A DNA stretch of 64,000 nt from Saprospiraceae bacterium (lineage in GTDB: Bacteria; Bacteroidota; Bacteroidia; Chitinophagales; Saprospiraceae): the NCBI GenBank assembly GCA_020630435.1, contig JAHDBJ010000001.1, positions 1 to 64,000 of the forward strand, written 5' to 3'. A model generated the notes under the pieces. The model did no database searches and had not been told where the DNA came from. It saw nothing but the letters and a program-made list of their open reading frames with translations. Below, one piece after another: positions 16,197 to 25,998 of the stretch. The translations under genes were made by a program, and so were the position numbers. Positions within the stretch are counted from its first letter, which is position 1. Every line of letters starts with the position of its first letter.

Positions 16197-18980
16197 ATGA
16201 AACAAGCCCCCTTAAACAAAAATAATTCGGAAAAACGTGATACCTCTAATGAGAATCAACGTGAACAATCTCAAATAGGTGAAAGCGTAAGTTTACCACC
16301 ACCTCCATTACAATTTACATCCCTCCCTCTTCAACAAAAAATAAAGGAGGAGGGAGAAGAAAAAATCTCTCAAAAAAAAGAAGATAAACTACTTCAATTT
16401 GCAAATGAGGACGACAATAGACTTGAAAACCCTCCCGACAACAATACAAATAAAGAAAATACACCGTTCTCCGCTTCACGCCCCTACCAATTAAAAACTT
16501 CGAGTGTAACAGAAAATAGAGATACTGAAGATAATAAAAGCTATACCTTAAGAAAAGCTTCGAATAATGAAAGACTACCAGAAGATGTGCAAATGAAAAT
16601 GGAAAATTCTTTTCAAAATGATTTCTCAAAAATTAATATTCATAAGAATTCTGAGCAAGCCAATGAAATGGGTGCTTATGCATTTACTCAAAAAAATAAT
16701 ATTCATTTTGCACCAGGTCAATACCAACCGTATTCTCCAAAAGGTCAAACATTAATTGGTCACGAATTAACTCATGTAATCCAACAACAAGAGGGGAATG
16801 TCAAACCAACTACTCAAGCAAAAGGGATCTTAATAAATGATGATAAACATTTAGAAAAGGAAGCTGATGAAATGGGAGCCAAAGCGGCTAGAGGAGAAAT
16901 ACAACAAAAAAAATCCAGCAGCAAATTCAAATCTCTAAATGGTACATCCAATGTACAAAGAAAGAAAAAAGAAAGAAAAACAGATTCCATAATACAAAAA
17001 TTTGATCCTACTACTGAGCAAACACAAGAAATTTCAGCGCCAAGTACTGTCCCCGAAGGGGGAACAAATGTCAATCAGGTAGGTATTGTAAACTGGTATC
17101 AGTCCCCACAACTTAAACTTAGAGCAACCCCCTCTACAGATGAGGAAAACATAATTGGGTATTTAGAATTTAATACTAGAGCTCAGGTACTAAAGGAGTT
17201 TCCTGGTGGTTGGTATTTTGTAAGTCTTGAAAACGGCCAAATGGGATATACTGCTAAAAGCTATATTTCAACTAACCTTCCAGAGCCAAATGCTAATTTA
17301 CATCTCGTAGAAAGCGGTGCAAATGGAACAGCCATAGCTATTGCAGAGCAATACTTTGCAGACAATACTATCCTAGGAATGGATTTACGATTCTTTGTCA
17401 ATGCCATTGCCTATATTAATAATGTGGAAGTACCCCAAACGAGAAATGGGTGGCGTCAGGTTCATTTTCAAGCAGATGATTTAATATGGATACCTAGCCT
17501 TGCTTATGCAAGAGGATTATCAAATTTAATTGAATCTGGTTCATTGACTTATGATATGCTCAGTTCTGTTGGATTAGGCGATATTGCCCAATCAGCTAGT
17601 CAAAAAATAAATGATTTTGGAAGAGCAATCCGTCTTGCAGGGCAATATATTCCTGAAGCCTTAGGACGGCATGCACTTAGAGGACTTGAAAATGCACTAG
17701 TATCAGTAGCACTTCTTGTTTTAGGTGCAGCAGTACTTTTAGGGATTACTACTGGTATAGGTGCTTTAATAGGAAATGCGCCTGGTGCGGCAATAGGCTT
17801 TAAAGTCGGTATGTTTTTAATTAAATGGCTAGGACTAGCTCTCTTAGTTCATTGGGTCATAGATTCAATTCGAAGAGTAGGGAGTGCATTCTTTACGTTT
17901 ATACAAACCATTTGGAATGCTGATGGTGATCCTGAAGTCATTGATAGAGGGGCTCGCGAATTGGCTGAAGCACTAGGTACACTTGTTGAAGTGATTATTG
18001 AAGGACTGGTTATGATCCTAGCAGCACGAGGAGTTGTATGGGTCACGGGTCGAGTTGCAGGGTCAAGGTTTGGAGAAAGAATTGGAATGCCTCGTTTGAT
18101 CGAATGGATGAGGAGTCAAGGAGGAAGAGAGACTAGACCCCCCACAGAGTCTAATGGAAGACCTATTGAACCTCCAAGACCTAATCCTAGTCCTAGAGCT
18201 CCTGAAGGAATGTCGCAAAGCCTTATTCAAATACGTGCAAGACTCAGAGATCCTAAAGCTATTGAACAATTTGACAATATGTACAATAGAATGAACCAAA
18301 ACTCCTCACGTATGGAACGTGCTATAGAAAATATGACACGAGATGGTAGAAGTTTGGAACAACGACTTATCCAAGAATGGAATCGAGCTAATCCAACTCC
18401 TAGAGGCGATGCATTGGGTGAAGTATCTAGACTTAAAACAGAGGCTGATACTCTTCGTACAGAAATTGAAACATTTCGAACAGAAAATCCAGAAATATCT
18501 GGAACAAATTCTTGGATGAGAGCAATTGAAGGTGAATTAACAGTAATTGAAAGGATGAGAACAGGACGTTCTGAGGCTACGCTTGAACGTGTTCAAGGTG
18601 TAGAAAATAATATAAATGGATTACGAGGAGAATTAATAATAGCACGCTCGTCTAGAGGTGTAACTGGTGTAGGTCAACGATTCAGCCTCGATGGTGTAAG
18701 AAATAAAGTTGAAATAGATGTAGTTAGAAATGACGGAAGAACTTGGGTTGAATCAAAAACAACACAACCATTTAGTACTGAAAGCCCAAGTTGGACTGGC
18801 GGTCGTAGTGGAGAAGGTATGCAATTACAAGCAATTGAAATGGTACGCTCTGCAAGTCAAAACCCTATAAATGGTGTAGCTCCTAGAGTAGTATGGGAAT
18901 TTCACAATGGTCTTACTCGATCAGTAGCTAATGCACTTAGAAGCATAGGAGTTGAACCAAGAGGAAGAATTGTAGATTAA
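16197..18980 (+). CDS. DUF4157 eCIS-associated toxin with C-terminal PD-(D/E)XK nuclease-like domain
   Basis: A 927-residue modular protein. Residues 1-125 are low-complexity with short P/V-x-Q motifs (PPPPLQF, RPYQLK; later NVQRKK). Residues 127-200 are DUF4157 with GHELTHVIQQQEG (HExxH, His189 and His193) and a following EADEMGAKA helix. DUF4157 marks cargo of extracellular contractile injection systems. Residues 295-360 resemble a bacterial SH3 domain, 366-440 a degenerate LysM-like part, and 497-555 a glycine-rich hydrophobic region that could cross a membrane. A helical/coiled region (670-800) leads to the tip (805-927): GELIIARSS, then EIDVVRNDGRTWVESKT, giving Asp841, Glu852 and Lys854 in the PD-(D/E)XK arrangement. 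The expected activity is DNA or RNA cleavage in a target cell. No signal peptide is seen, which fits loading into an injection particle. No eCIS structural genes are nearby. Confidence 0.85.
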   Translation: MKQAPLNKNNSEKRDTSNENQREQSQIGESVSLPPPPLQFTSLPLQQKIKEEGEEKISQKKEDKLLQFANEDDNRLENPPDNNTNKENTPFSASRPYQLKTSSVTENRDTEDNKSYTLRKASNNERLPEDVQMKMENSFQNDFSKINIHKNSEQANEMGAYAFTQKNNIHFAPGQYQPYSPKGQTLIGHELTHVIQQQEGNVKPTTQAKGILINDDKHLEKEADEMGAKAARGEIQQKKSSSKFKSLNGTSNVQRKKKERKTDSIIQKFDPTTEQTQEISAPSTVPEGGTNVNQVGIVNWYQSPQLKLRATPSTDEENIIGYLEFNTRAQVLKEFPGGWYFVSLENGQMGYTAKSYISTNLPEPNANLHLVESGANGTAIAIAEQYFADNTILGMDLRFFVNAIAYINNVEVPQTRNGWRQVHFQADDLIWIPSLAYARGLSNLIESGSLTYDMLSSVGLGDIAQSASQKINDFGRAIRLAGQYIPEALGRHALRGLENALVSVALLVLGAAVLLGITTGIGALIGNAPGAAIGFKVGMFLIKWLGLALLVHWVIDSIRRVGSAFFTFIQTIWNADGDPEVIDRGARELAEALGTLVEVIIEGLVMILAARGVVWVTGRVAGSRFGERIGMPRLIEWMRSQGGRETRPPTESNGRPIEPPRPNPSPRAPEGMSQSLIQIRARLRDPKAIEQFDNMYNRMNQNSSRMERAIENMTRDGRSLEQRLIQEWNRANPTPRGDALGEVSRLKTEADTLRTEIETFRTENPEISGTNSWMRAIEGELTVIERMRTGRSEATLERVQGVENNINGLRGELIIARSSRGVTGVGQRFSLDGVRNKVEIDVVRNDGRTWVESKTTQPFSTESPSWTGGRSGEGMQLQAIEMVRSASQNPINGVAPRVVWEFHNGLTRSVANALRSIGVEPRGRIVD

Positions 18981-18992
18981 AATTATTTTATT

Positions 18993-19541
18993 ATGGATAA
19001 AAAGCTCGCAGTCCTATTTTTTTATTCTAAGGAAAAACAGATTAAACCTTTAGATATTTGGAATGCTTGTGGTGTTAAACCTTCTACTAATAAGTCAAAT
19101 TCCACCCCCGCACTTTGGGGTGAATTAAGTTGTGATTTCCATTTTTTTGAAACGTTTGATCACTATATACTTTTTGTACAACTATGGCAATCAGAGTTTC
19201 TTGAAAAGCTTATAACAATGGAAAACAATAATGAAGATATTAAGCAAATGCCCTTAATTCAGGCATTTATGAGAAGTATAAAAATTACTATACCTGAAGT
19301 CGCTTACATAGCCACCCATCTACATCAATCTTCCATAGACTATGCCCTTAATTTAGAATGGGCAATCCTTTCAATGAACGCTGACTATTTATCTGATGAA
19401 CGTTTTGGGTTACTATACCTTAATGAAGATATTGGTAAATACTGGACACCGAACCCACTTCGGGATGACCGAGCAGAAATTATTCAAGAAAGTAATCAAA
19501 AATTAGTATTTGCAGGATATGGTAAAGAAATGCTCCTTTAG
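18993..19541 (+). CDS. Probable immunity protein for the adjacent toxin
   Basis: 182 residues with no recognised family. It appears to be a soluble cytoplasmic protein, without signal peptide or membrane helix, with aromatic and acidic residues (net acidic, as expected for a partner of a basic nuclease tip). It begins with ATG 12 bp after the toxin stop, on the same strand, and ends just before the convergent folE gene. Position directly behind a polymorphic-toxin-like gene is the basis for the immunity assignment; it might instead be a chaperone or adaptor for loading. There is no sequence proof of binding. Confidence 0.5.
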   Translation: MDKKLAVLFFYSKEKQIKPLDIWNACGVKPSTNKSNSTPALWGELSCDFHFFETFDHYILFVQLWQSEFLEKLITMENNNEDIKQMPLIQAFMRSIKITIPEVAYIATHLHQSSIDYALNLEWAILSMNADYLSDERFGLLYLNEDIGKYWTPNPLRDDRAEIIQESNQKLVFAGYGKEMLL

Positions 19542-19571
19542 CATGTTTTAATCTAGACTATCAAGTTATTC

Positions 19572-20270
19572 TTACAAATTCAATGGTGTATTTATACTCG
19601 CTAAGAATTCATTTCGAAGTTGAGTATCTTCTTTAAATCTTCCCGAAAATTCCATCGTGACCGTACTACTACAACGATCTTCTATACCTCTTGATTGAAC
19701 ACACATATGTTTCGCATCAATATATACAGCAACATCCTCTGTTGTAATCGCTTTTTTAAGCTCATTCGCAATTTGTACAGTTAAACGCTCTTGAACTTGT
19801 GGTCGTTTACAATAAAACTGTACAATTCTATTGATTTTAGAAAGACCAATAACCTTACCAGAAGAAATATATGCTACGTGTGCTTTACCATAAATAGGCA
19901 AAAAGTGATGCTCGCAAGTTGTATGTACATCAATATCCTTTTCCAATAACATTTGATTGTATTGGAATTTATTTTCAAACAAGGTCGCTTTGGGTTTATT
20001 TGCAGGATTAAGCCCACTAAAAATTTCTTTCACAAACATTTTGGCTACCCGATGCGGCGTACCTCTTAAGCTATCGTCAGTAAGATCAAGTCCTAGTATG
20101 TCCATGATTTTGTGGAAGTGCTGCTCGATTTTTTCAATCTTTTCTTCATCACTTAGTTCAAAAGCGTCTTCTGTGATAGGAGTATCAATAGAAGAACCAA
20201 CATGAGCATCTCCAACTTCATCAAAATTAAAGTTATGACCGTTTAAGGTTTTTTCATTGTCTTTGTACAT
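19572..20270 (-). CDS. folE: GTP cyclohydrolase I
   Basis: Converts GTP to 7,8-dihydroneopterin triphosphate, the first step of folate/pterin synthesis. The 232-residue protein has a variable N-terminal 45 residues, then the family core with TPHRVAKMF, the zinc and catalytic motif TCEHHFLPIYGKAHVAYI, GLSKINRIVQFYCKRPQVQE and KHMCVQSRGIED (second zinc Cys). The expected zinc ligands (Cys of TCEHH, its following His and the Cys of MCVQ) are present, so it is a type IA, Zn-dependent enzyme. It is convergent with the presumed immunity gene with only 30 bp between stops. Confidence 0.96.
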   Translation of the reverse strand: MYKDNEKTLNGHNFNFDEVGDAHVGSSIDTPITEDAFELSDEEKIEKIEQHFHKIMDILGLDLTDDSLRGTPHRVAKMFVKEIFSGLNPANKPKATLFENKFQYNQMLLEKDIDVHTTCEHHFLPIYGKAHVAYISSGKVIGLSKINRIVQFYCKRPQVQERLTVQIANELKKAITTEDVAVYIDAKHMCVQSRGIEDRCSSTVTMEFSGRFKEDTQLRNEFLASINTPLNL

Positions 20271-20508
20271 CCGTATATCTTAATGTGAGTAATTGAAAGT
20301 ACCGTGTATACAACAGAGAACCTTCTATTTTTGTTTAAATCTTTACAAAAAAAATATAAACAAAAATAATGAAGGGTTTATTTAAGTTGATACAACTTAA
20401 CATACTAATTATTAGACGTTTCTTTTTGGAGGAAGGTACTTAAAACAAGATATATTAATAAAAATATATTAATTTAATATTAAAATACTTGAATTTAATA
20501 AGCATAGT

Positions 20509-21573
20509 TTATAATCCATTTAATATGATGCTGAAATGATTTGTTCCTCCTGCAATGTGGTATATGGCACGGCCATATTCTATACGAAAACGTTTGACTT
20601 TTACTCCCAATCCAAAATTAAAACCTGCTAAACTTCTTATATCATTAATACTCAATTCAGCTCTACGAAGATGATTGTATCCAAATTGAAAACGTAGATT
20701 TTCATTTTCCCCAAATAAGAATTCTCCTGCGAAAATAAAATGTCGAAAGAGATTGTTAACAAATAAATTAGTCGAGGTGTCATCTGAGGTATCTCCCAAA
20801 AATATGGTATCATCTTCTAGGCTCGGATCATCATAAGTAATATTCCATTGATGTAGATGATGTAGAGTGACAGAAAATCTAAATGGGAGATATTGCAGTT
20901 TTTTAGAGATGCCTAATTGCATATCAAAAGGAAGGGGTTCAGGGTTGCCCTCAACATATGAGGAGAGTTGAGTACCGATATTTTTCAATACTAAACCAAT
21001 ACCAAAATCTTTTTCTGGATTATAATATAAACCACCCAAATCTAGAACAATTCCAAAAGAATTATAACTTTCAAGCTGGGAAGAAATGAGTTTAAGATTT
21101 ACTCCATATGATATTTTATCCGTATAGTTTCTAGAAGCTCCTAGTACCAGTGCATATTCCCCCGCATTGAAATTTCCTATAATATTACTATTAACATCTG
21201 TCAAATCAAATTGTCCATAATTAATAAATTGCATTGCAGCATGGAAAGTGGTTTCCAACGATTTTATATGCCTAGCATAAGCAGCGTAACCATTCATAAT
21301 TCCTGTACCTGTAAAATAGAAATTCGAGTTAATAGCAATATGTTTATCTATTTCAGGGTTTAATACAGCAGGATTAACATAAGCCAAATTTATATCATCG
21401 TCTCGAACACTAATATAACTTCCACCTAAAGCAGATACTCTCGCAGAAGGTGATAAATTCAGGAATTGATAAATGTGTTGACCACCAATTTGAGCAGACA
21501 ATTCTTGTAGGAATAGAATAAAAATAATAAGTATTATATATCTAGTGTACAAAATGAGCTTTTTTTTTGTCAA
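20509..21573 (-). CDS. porQ: Type IX secretion system protein PorQ
   Basis: An outer-membrane beta-barrel protein of the T9SS, part of the attachment complex with PorU, PorV and PorZ that processes and anchors secreted cargo (established for Porphyromonas). The 354 residues start with a signal peptide ending LQELSAQ, followed by GGQHIYQFLNLSPSARVSAL and GGSYISVRDDD, the typical PorQ/PorV N-terminus, then alternating beta-strands and a C-terminal strand ending in FSIILNGL. It lies 10 bp downstream of an amidase gene and is probably co-transcribed with the amidase and NHL genes. Confidence 0.88.
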   Translation of the reverse strand: MTKKKLILYTRYIILIIFILFLQELSAQIGGQHIYQFLNLSPSARVSALGGSYISVRDDDINLAYVNPAVLNPEIDKHIAINSNFYFTGTGIMNGYAAYARHIKSLETTFHAAMQFINYGQFDLTDVNSNIIGNFNAGEYALVLGASRNYTDKISYGVNLKLISSQLESYNSFGIVLDLGGLYYNPEKDFGIGLVLKNIGTQLSSYVEGNPEPLPFDMQLGISKKLQYLPFRFSVTLHHLHQWNITYDDPSLEDDTIFLGDTSDDTSTNLFVNNLFRHFIFAGEFLFGENENLRFQFGYNHLRRAELSINDIRSLAGFNFGLGVKVKRFRIEYGRAIYHIAGGTNHFSIILNGL

Positions 21574-21583
21574 AAATAATATT

Positions 21584-23167
21584 TTACTTTGTATTCAAAT
21601 ATGATGGTGCAAAACGATGTTTTGTATTTTGTTCATAGGCATAGGCAATTTCAATTAAAGCCGCTTCTGACCATTTTCGACCAAAGATATTTAGACCAAC
21701 GGGCATACCATGAATATTTCCCATTGGAACGCAAATATTAGGATACCCCGAAATAGCAGCAGGGGAAGAACTATATACACTATAATTATCTCCGACCAAA
21801 AGATCTGTTTTCCATGCTGGACTACCCGCAGGTGCAATGATAGCATCTAATTGATGCTCATCCATAATTTTATCAATTCCTTGAATAGTGCTTAATTCAA
21901 GGGCTTGAGCTTGAGCCTCTATATATTCTTTTTCATCGAGTCCCTTCTTTTCATTAGCTACTTTTAAGAGCTGATGATCATGGAACTCCATTTCTATACT
22001 ATCTCTAAACGTTTTTTCGATTAAATCAGTTAAGTTTTTTACAGGAGCTTTTGCTCCTAAAGTTTTAAAATATTGATTTAAACCAGCCTTAAACTCATAT
22101 AATAAAACTTGAAAAGAATGTTGCTCTGCCGTAGCATCCATCACTTTTTGTATTGGAATGATTTCACCACCAGCGTTTTGAATGTCGTTAGCTGCTTTTT
22201 CAAAAAGATTCATAACTTTTTCATTATTAGCAGCATTTGCCTTAAAAAACCCAATCCGCTTCCCTTTTAAACCATCTATCTTTAAGGAAGAAGTATAATC
22301 TTTTAAAGCCTTTCTATCGGATTGTAATGTTTTAGTATCAGAAGGATCAACAGCCGTAAGGCTACCTAAACAAATGGCAGCATCTTTGACCGTTCTAGCC
22401 ATTGGTCCACCTGTATCTTGTGTAAAAGAAATGGGAATTATACCTGTTCGACTAATTAATCCAACGGTAGGTTTAATCCCCACAATTCCATTATGACTGG
22501 AAGGACAAACAATTGAGCCATTCGTTTCTGTACCAATGGCTAAAACAGCCAAATTTGCTGCTACAGCTGCTCCTGAACCTGCACTTGAACCGCAAGGGTT
22601 TCTTGTGAGATCATAGGGATTCTTGGTTTGCCCTCCTAGACCACTCCATCCACTAGATGATTGATTAGAATGAAAATTTGCCCATTCACTAAGATTTGCT
22701 TTTCCCAGAATAATTGCACCAGCAGCCCTTAATTGAGCTGCTAAAGGACTATCGATTTTTGGATAAGATTCAGCCATAATTCTTGCACCTGCCGTACAAG
22801 GCATTTTATCCCTAGTATCAATATTGTCTTTCAAAACAATAGGTATTCCAAATAATGGTCGTTTAGAAAAAGTTTTTTCTAAGGTTTTATCTAATTCTTG
22901 GGCAATAGTTAGCGCATCTGGATTTACGGTCAATATAGCATTTAAATATGGTCCATTATGATTCATTTTTTCAATTCGCTCAAGATAAAATTGAGTAACT
23001 TGTACAACAGTATACTTTTTTTGTTGGTAACCTATATGAATATCAGTAATACTAACTTCGTTAGATAAATTAAGTGGTACATTTTGAGATTCACTTTTTG
23101 AATTATTGTCACAAGCATTGTGAAGCATAGTAAAATAGAGTAAAAAGAAAAGATATTTAGTTTTCAT
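21584..23167 (-). CDS. Amidase signature family hydrolase, probable lipoprotein
   Basis: Hydrolyses C-N bonds of amides through the Ser-cisSer-Lys triad. Visible: IVLKDNIDT (Lys), GSSAGSGAAVAANL (cis-Ser loop) and TETNGSIVCPSSHNGIVGIK (nucleophile Ser). The N-terminus MKTKYLFFLLYFTMLHNAC resembles a lipoprotein signal with Cys19, though the residues before the Cys are a poor lipobox, so it may be secreted. The 527 residues are a full-length family member. GatA function is unlikely because it is exported and lacks gatB/gatC nearby. It lies in the NHL-amidase-porQ cluster; the substrate is unknown. Confidence 0.88.
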   Translation of the reverse strand: MKTKYLFFLLYFTMLHNACDNNSKSESQNVPLNLSNEVSITDIHIGYQQKKYTVVQVTQFYLERIEKMNHNGPYLNAILTVNPDALTIAQELDKTLEKTFSKRPLFGIPIVLKDNIDTRDKMPCTAGARIMAESYPKIDSPLAAQLRAAGAIILGKANLSEWANFHSNQSSSGWSGLGGQTKNPYDLTRNPCGSSAGSGAAVAANLAVLAIGTETNGSIVCPSSHNGIVGIKPTVGLISRTGIIPISFTQDTGGPMARTVKDAAICLGSLTAVDPSDTKTLQSDRKALKDYTSSLKIDGLKGKRIGFFKANAANNEKVMNLFEKAANDIQNAGGEIIPIQKVMDATAEQHSFQVLLYEFKAGLNQYFKTLGAKAPVKNLTDLIEKTFRDSIEMEFHDHQLLKVANEKKGLDEKEYIEAQAQALELSTIQGIDKIMDEHQLDAIIAPAGSPAWKTDLLVGDNYSVYSSSPAAISGYPNICVPMGNIHGMPVGLNIFGRKWSEAALIEIAYAYEQNTKHRFAPSYLNTK

Positions 23168-23203
23168 TAGGAATTGATTTACCCTTAAAATACTTTAAAC
23201 TAC

Positions 23204-24010
23204 TCACATTTTTTCATAAAAAGAAAGACTTTTACCGATATAGTTTGTGATATATAGTCGTGAATCGTGTATAAAAGCATCTGCAGGTTTATTCAATTCT
23301 TTATCAAGAAGCATTTGTTTGAGTTGACCTTCAAGATTATATATTAAGATTCTATCATTTTCAAAATCTGTGATAAAGACTTCTTCTAAAGATACAAAAA
23401 GACCTGTTGTGGCATTCATTTCGTCGTCTTCACCTATTGTCAATAGATGCTCCCCCTTTTTATTAAAAACTTGAACTCTATTGTTATAAGTGTCCGCAAC
23501 GTAGATTTTATTTTGGGTAACTTGAACGTCAGTAGGATAATAAAACTCACCATCACTATTTCCCTCTTCTCCAAAATTTATCCACCTTTTCCCATTATAA
23601 AAAACAATTCTATGATTATAAAAATCAGTAATCGCAATCTCAGTTTTGTAAATATCGACACCTGCGGGGGCATCCAAGCTATCTAAAATTTCAAGAATAA
23701 ATTCTTCTTCTTCATTTTCTCTTTTTAGGATTCTGTTGGCACTATATTCTGGTATATATAAATAAACACTATCACTACTTAAATGCATTGGGCGTTTGTA
23801 GTTAGGAAAACTTCTTTTAGGAATACCATTTACGCTAAGTTGTATAATTTGGTTATTATCTCCATCCGAAATCCATAAATGATTGTTTACATATTCAATA
23901 CCAATAGGAGAAATACTGCCTAAACTTACAGACTTAACATATGTCCAAGTTTTTTCCTTTTTGCAAGAAAAAAATAATACAATAAATGAAACCAAAATAG
24001 ATATTCTCAT
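23204..24010 (-). CDS. NHL-repeat six-bladed propeller lipoprotein
   Basis: A lipoprotein signal is present (MRISILVSFIVLFFSC, Cys16). The remaining 250 residues form repeated NHL-type blades, for example GVDIYKTEIAITDFYNHRIV, DVQVTQNKIYVADTYNNRVQ and VFITDFENDRILIYN, spaced about 40-45 residues apart. NHL propellers usually bind proteins or other ligands and lack catalytic residues. It is the first gene of the leftward NHL-amidase-porQ set and starts 36 bp from the amidase gene. Confidence 0.8.
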   Translation of the reverse strand: MRISILVSFIVLFFSCKKEKTWTYVKSVSLGSISPIGIEYVNNHLWISDGDNNQIIQLSVNGIPKRSFPNYKRPMHLSSDSVYLYIPEYSANRILKRENEEEEFILEILDSLDAPAGVDIYKTEIAITDFYNHRIVFYNGKRWINFGEEGNSDGEFYYPTDVQVTQNKIYVADTYNNRVQVFNKKGEHLLTIGEDDEMNATTGLFVSLEEVFITDFENDRILIYNLEGQLKQMLLDKELNKPADAFIHDSRLYITNYIGKSLSFYEKM

Positions 24011-24475
24011 TATGTAATGTTTTAGTCGGGGAAGTATAAAACTATTTAGCCTATTTAATTTAAAGTCAGAGATGATATTTGTTAAATAAGCTTAACAAAA
24101 TACATTTATTTTTTATATGAATGTCATTTTAAATATGAAGAATTCTATTAGAACTTCCCCCAATATTAAACTATTTCAGGATATTTTTGACGAAAAAGTT
24201 ATTTTTTGCTTGGAGACAGTTAAAAACGAGCGTAGCCTTTGGGCTATTATTATAAAATAAGATTATAGAAAAATTAAAATATTTTCAGTTATAATCTTTT
24301 ATTTTTTAATAATTATTGTAAATTGTACACTAATTAAAAATATGTGTGTATACTTTTGATTAAAAGTATGCATAAACTACTCACTTTTGGAGTTGCTTTA
24401 GCCTTTTATAAATTGTTTTGAAAATGGTTGAAATTTTTTATAAAACAATGTAAGTGGTTATAAAAAAATATACAA
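24011..24475. other. Divergent intergenic region before pyruvate kinase
   Basis: A -7-like TACTTTTG is at 24351-24358 but lacks a -33 TTG at the usual distance. A small open frame (24117-24260) is listed separately. A short inverted repeat AGCC/GGCT lies at about 24234-24244. Otherwise only AT-rich sequence is seen. Confidence 0.4.
24117..24260 (+). CDS. Possible small protein, 47 residues
   Basis: An ATG-started frame encodes 47 residues with mixed charged and hydrophobic composition (core: LFQDIFDEKVIFCLETVKNE). It has no recognisable domain, clear ribosome site or promoter, so it may be chance or the remnant of a larger gene. Confidence 0.22.
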   Translation: MNVILNMKNSIRTSPNIKLFQDIFDEKVIFCLETVKNERSLWAIIIK

Positions 24476-25906
24476 ATGAAAATAGTTGACAAACAAAACA
24501 CAAAAATCGTTGCCACTGTTGGACCTGCATCAAGTTCCTATGACAAATTACTAGAATTAGCTAAAGCAGGAGTGAATATATTTCGGCTTAATTTTTCTCA
24601 TGGTACACACGAAGATCATTTACAAGTGATTAATCGAATTACCTACATCAATGAAAAGTACAACCTTCATATTGGGATTCTAGCAGATTTACAAGGACCA
24701 AAACTAAGGGTTGGAAAAATAAAGGGTAATAAAATTGACCTCAATCAAGGAGATATTCTGACATTTACCAATGAAAAATGTGAAGGAACAAAAGAAAAGA
24801 TATATATGAGCTATCAGCAATTTGCTGCTGATGTAACGGTAGGAGAAAAAGTACTAGTGGATGATGGTAAAGTCGTTCTGGAAGTGATAGAGACTAATGG
24901 AAAAGATCTTGTAAAATTGAAAGTATTACATGGCTCTGAATTATCCTCTAATAAAGGAGTTAATTTACCCCAAACGAAAGTTTCTCTTCCATGTCTAACA
25001 AAGAAAGATTTAGTAGATTTGGAGTTTATTCTAAGACAAGCAGTACATTGGATCGCTTTATCTTTTGTGCGTCACGCAAACGATATTAAAGACCTGAGAA
25101 AAAGAATTGATGCTGTAGGGCATCCTGCAAAAATTATTGCTAAGATTGAAAAACCTGAAGCCGTAGATAATATTAAAAAAATTATAAAAGCATCCAATGG
25201 CATTATGGTTGCTAGAGGAGATTTAGGGATTGAAGTGCCTATGGAAAAATTACCAGTGATACAAAAAAAGATAGTTCGAATGTGTATTCAAAGGGCTCGA
25301 CCAGTAATCGTAGCAACACAAATGATGGATAGTATGATTACCAATCCAAGTCCTACAAGAGCAGAAATTACAGACGTAGCAAATGCAGTACTAGATGGAG
25401 CAGATGCTGTAATGCTTAGTGGTGAAACCTCCGTTGGTAAGCATCCTGTAAGAGTAGTAGAAGCAATGAACAAAATTATAGAAGAAACCGAAAAACACTA
25501 TGATTTTGATCATCGTCCAAATGCAGCAAAAAAATCAAGAACATTTCTGTCTGATGTGGTCTGTTTTAATGCTGGTAAAATAGCAGAAGAGGTAAATGCA
25601 AAAGCAATTATTGGAATGACAAGCTCTGGATATACCGCTTTTAAGGTTTCTAGTTATAGACCGAGTTCTGAGATTTTTATTTTTTCTGATAAACTTCATA
25701 TGCTTTCTACACTTAATCTAGTCTGGGGCGTTAAAACATTCTATTACGATAAGTTTACAACCACGGATGGGACGATTAATGATGTACATGAAATATTAAA
25801 AAAAGAAGGATTACTAGGAAAAGGAGATATAACGATTAATACTGGTAGTATGCCTATCCATCGTCGACATCGTACCAATATGCTTAAAATTACAATTATA
25901 GAATAA
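24476..25906 (+). CDS. pyk: Pyruvate kinase
   Basis: Converts phosphoenolpyruvate and ADP to pyruvate and ATP in the last step of glycolysis. The 476 residues show the standard barrel: KIVATVGPASS with NIFRLNFSHG, ADLQGPKLRVGKI, IIAKIEKPEAVDNI (catalytic Lys), MVARGDLGIEVP, TQMMDSMI and DAVMLSGETSVGKHPV. The C-terminal domain ends with HRRHRTNMLKI. Length is normal. It is transcribed alone and followed by a strong terminator. Confidence 0.96.
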   Translation: MKIVDKQNTKIVATVGPASSSYDKLLELAKAGVNIFRLNFSHGTHEDHLQVINRITYINEKYNLHIGILADLQGPKLRVGKIKGNKIDLNQGDILTFTNEKCEGTKEKIYMSYQQFAADVTVGEKVLVDDGKVVLEVIETNGKDLVKLKVLHGSELSSNKGVNLPQTKVSLPCLTKKDLVDLEFILRQAVHWIALSFVRHANDIKDLRKRIDAVGHPAKIIAKIEKPEAVDNIKKIIKASNGIMVARGDLGIEVPMEKLPVIQKKIVRMCIQRARPVIVATQMMDSMITNPSPTRAEITDVANAVLDGADAVMLSGETSVGKHPVRVVEAMNKIIEETEKHYDFDHRPNAAKKSRTFLSDVVCFNAGKIAEEVNAKAIIGMTSSGYTAFKVSSYRPSSEIFIFSDKLHMLSTLNLVWGVKTFYYDKFTTTDGTINDVHEILKKEGLLGKGDITINTGSMPIHRRHRTNMLKITIIE

Positions 25907-25932
25907 TAAAATATAAGATATTACTTAAGAGG

Positions 25933-25972
25933 ATGACCTAGTATTGTAAATATATACTAGGTCATATTTTTT
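25933..25972 (+). terminator. Terminator after pyk
   Basis: ATGACCTAGTAT (25933-25944) and ATACTAGGTCAT (25954-25965) are perfect 12-bp arms, followed by a T run. Confidence 0.85.
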
Positions 25973-25998
25973 CTATGGTATGCCATCCTAAAACTCCT

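Noticed and set aside
21584-23167. GatA subunit of the amidotransferase
   Set aside because: The protein has an export signal and no gatB or gatC nearby, so a general amidase is a better call.
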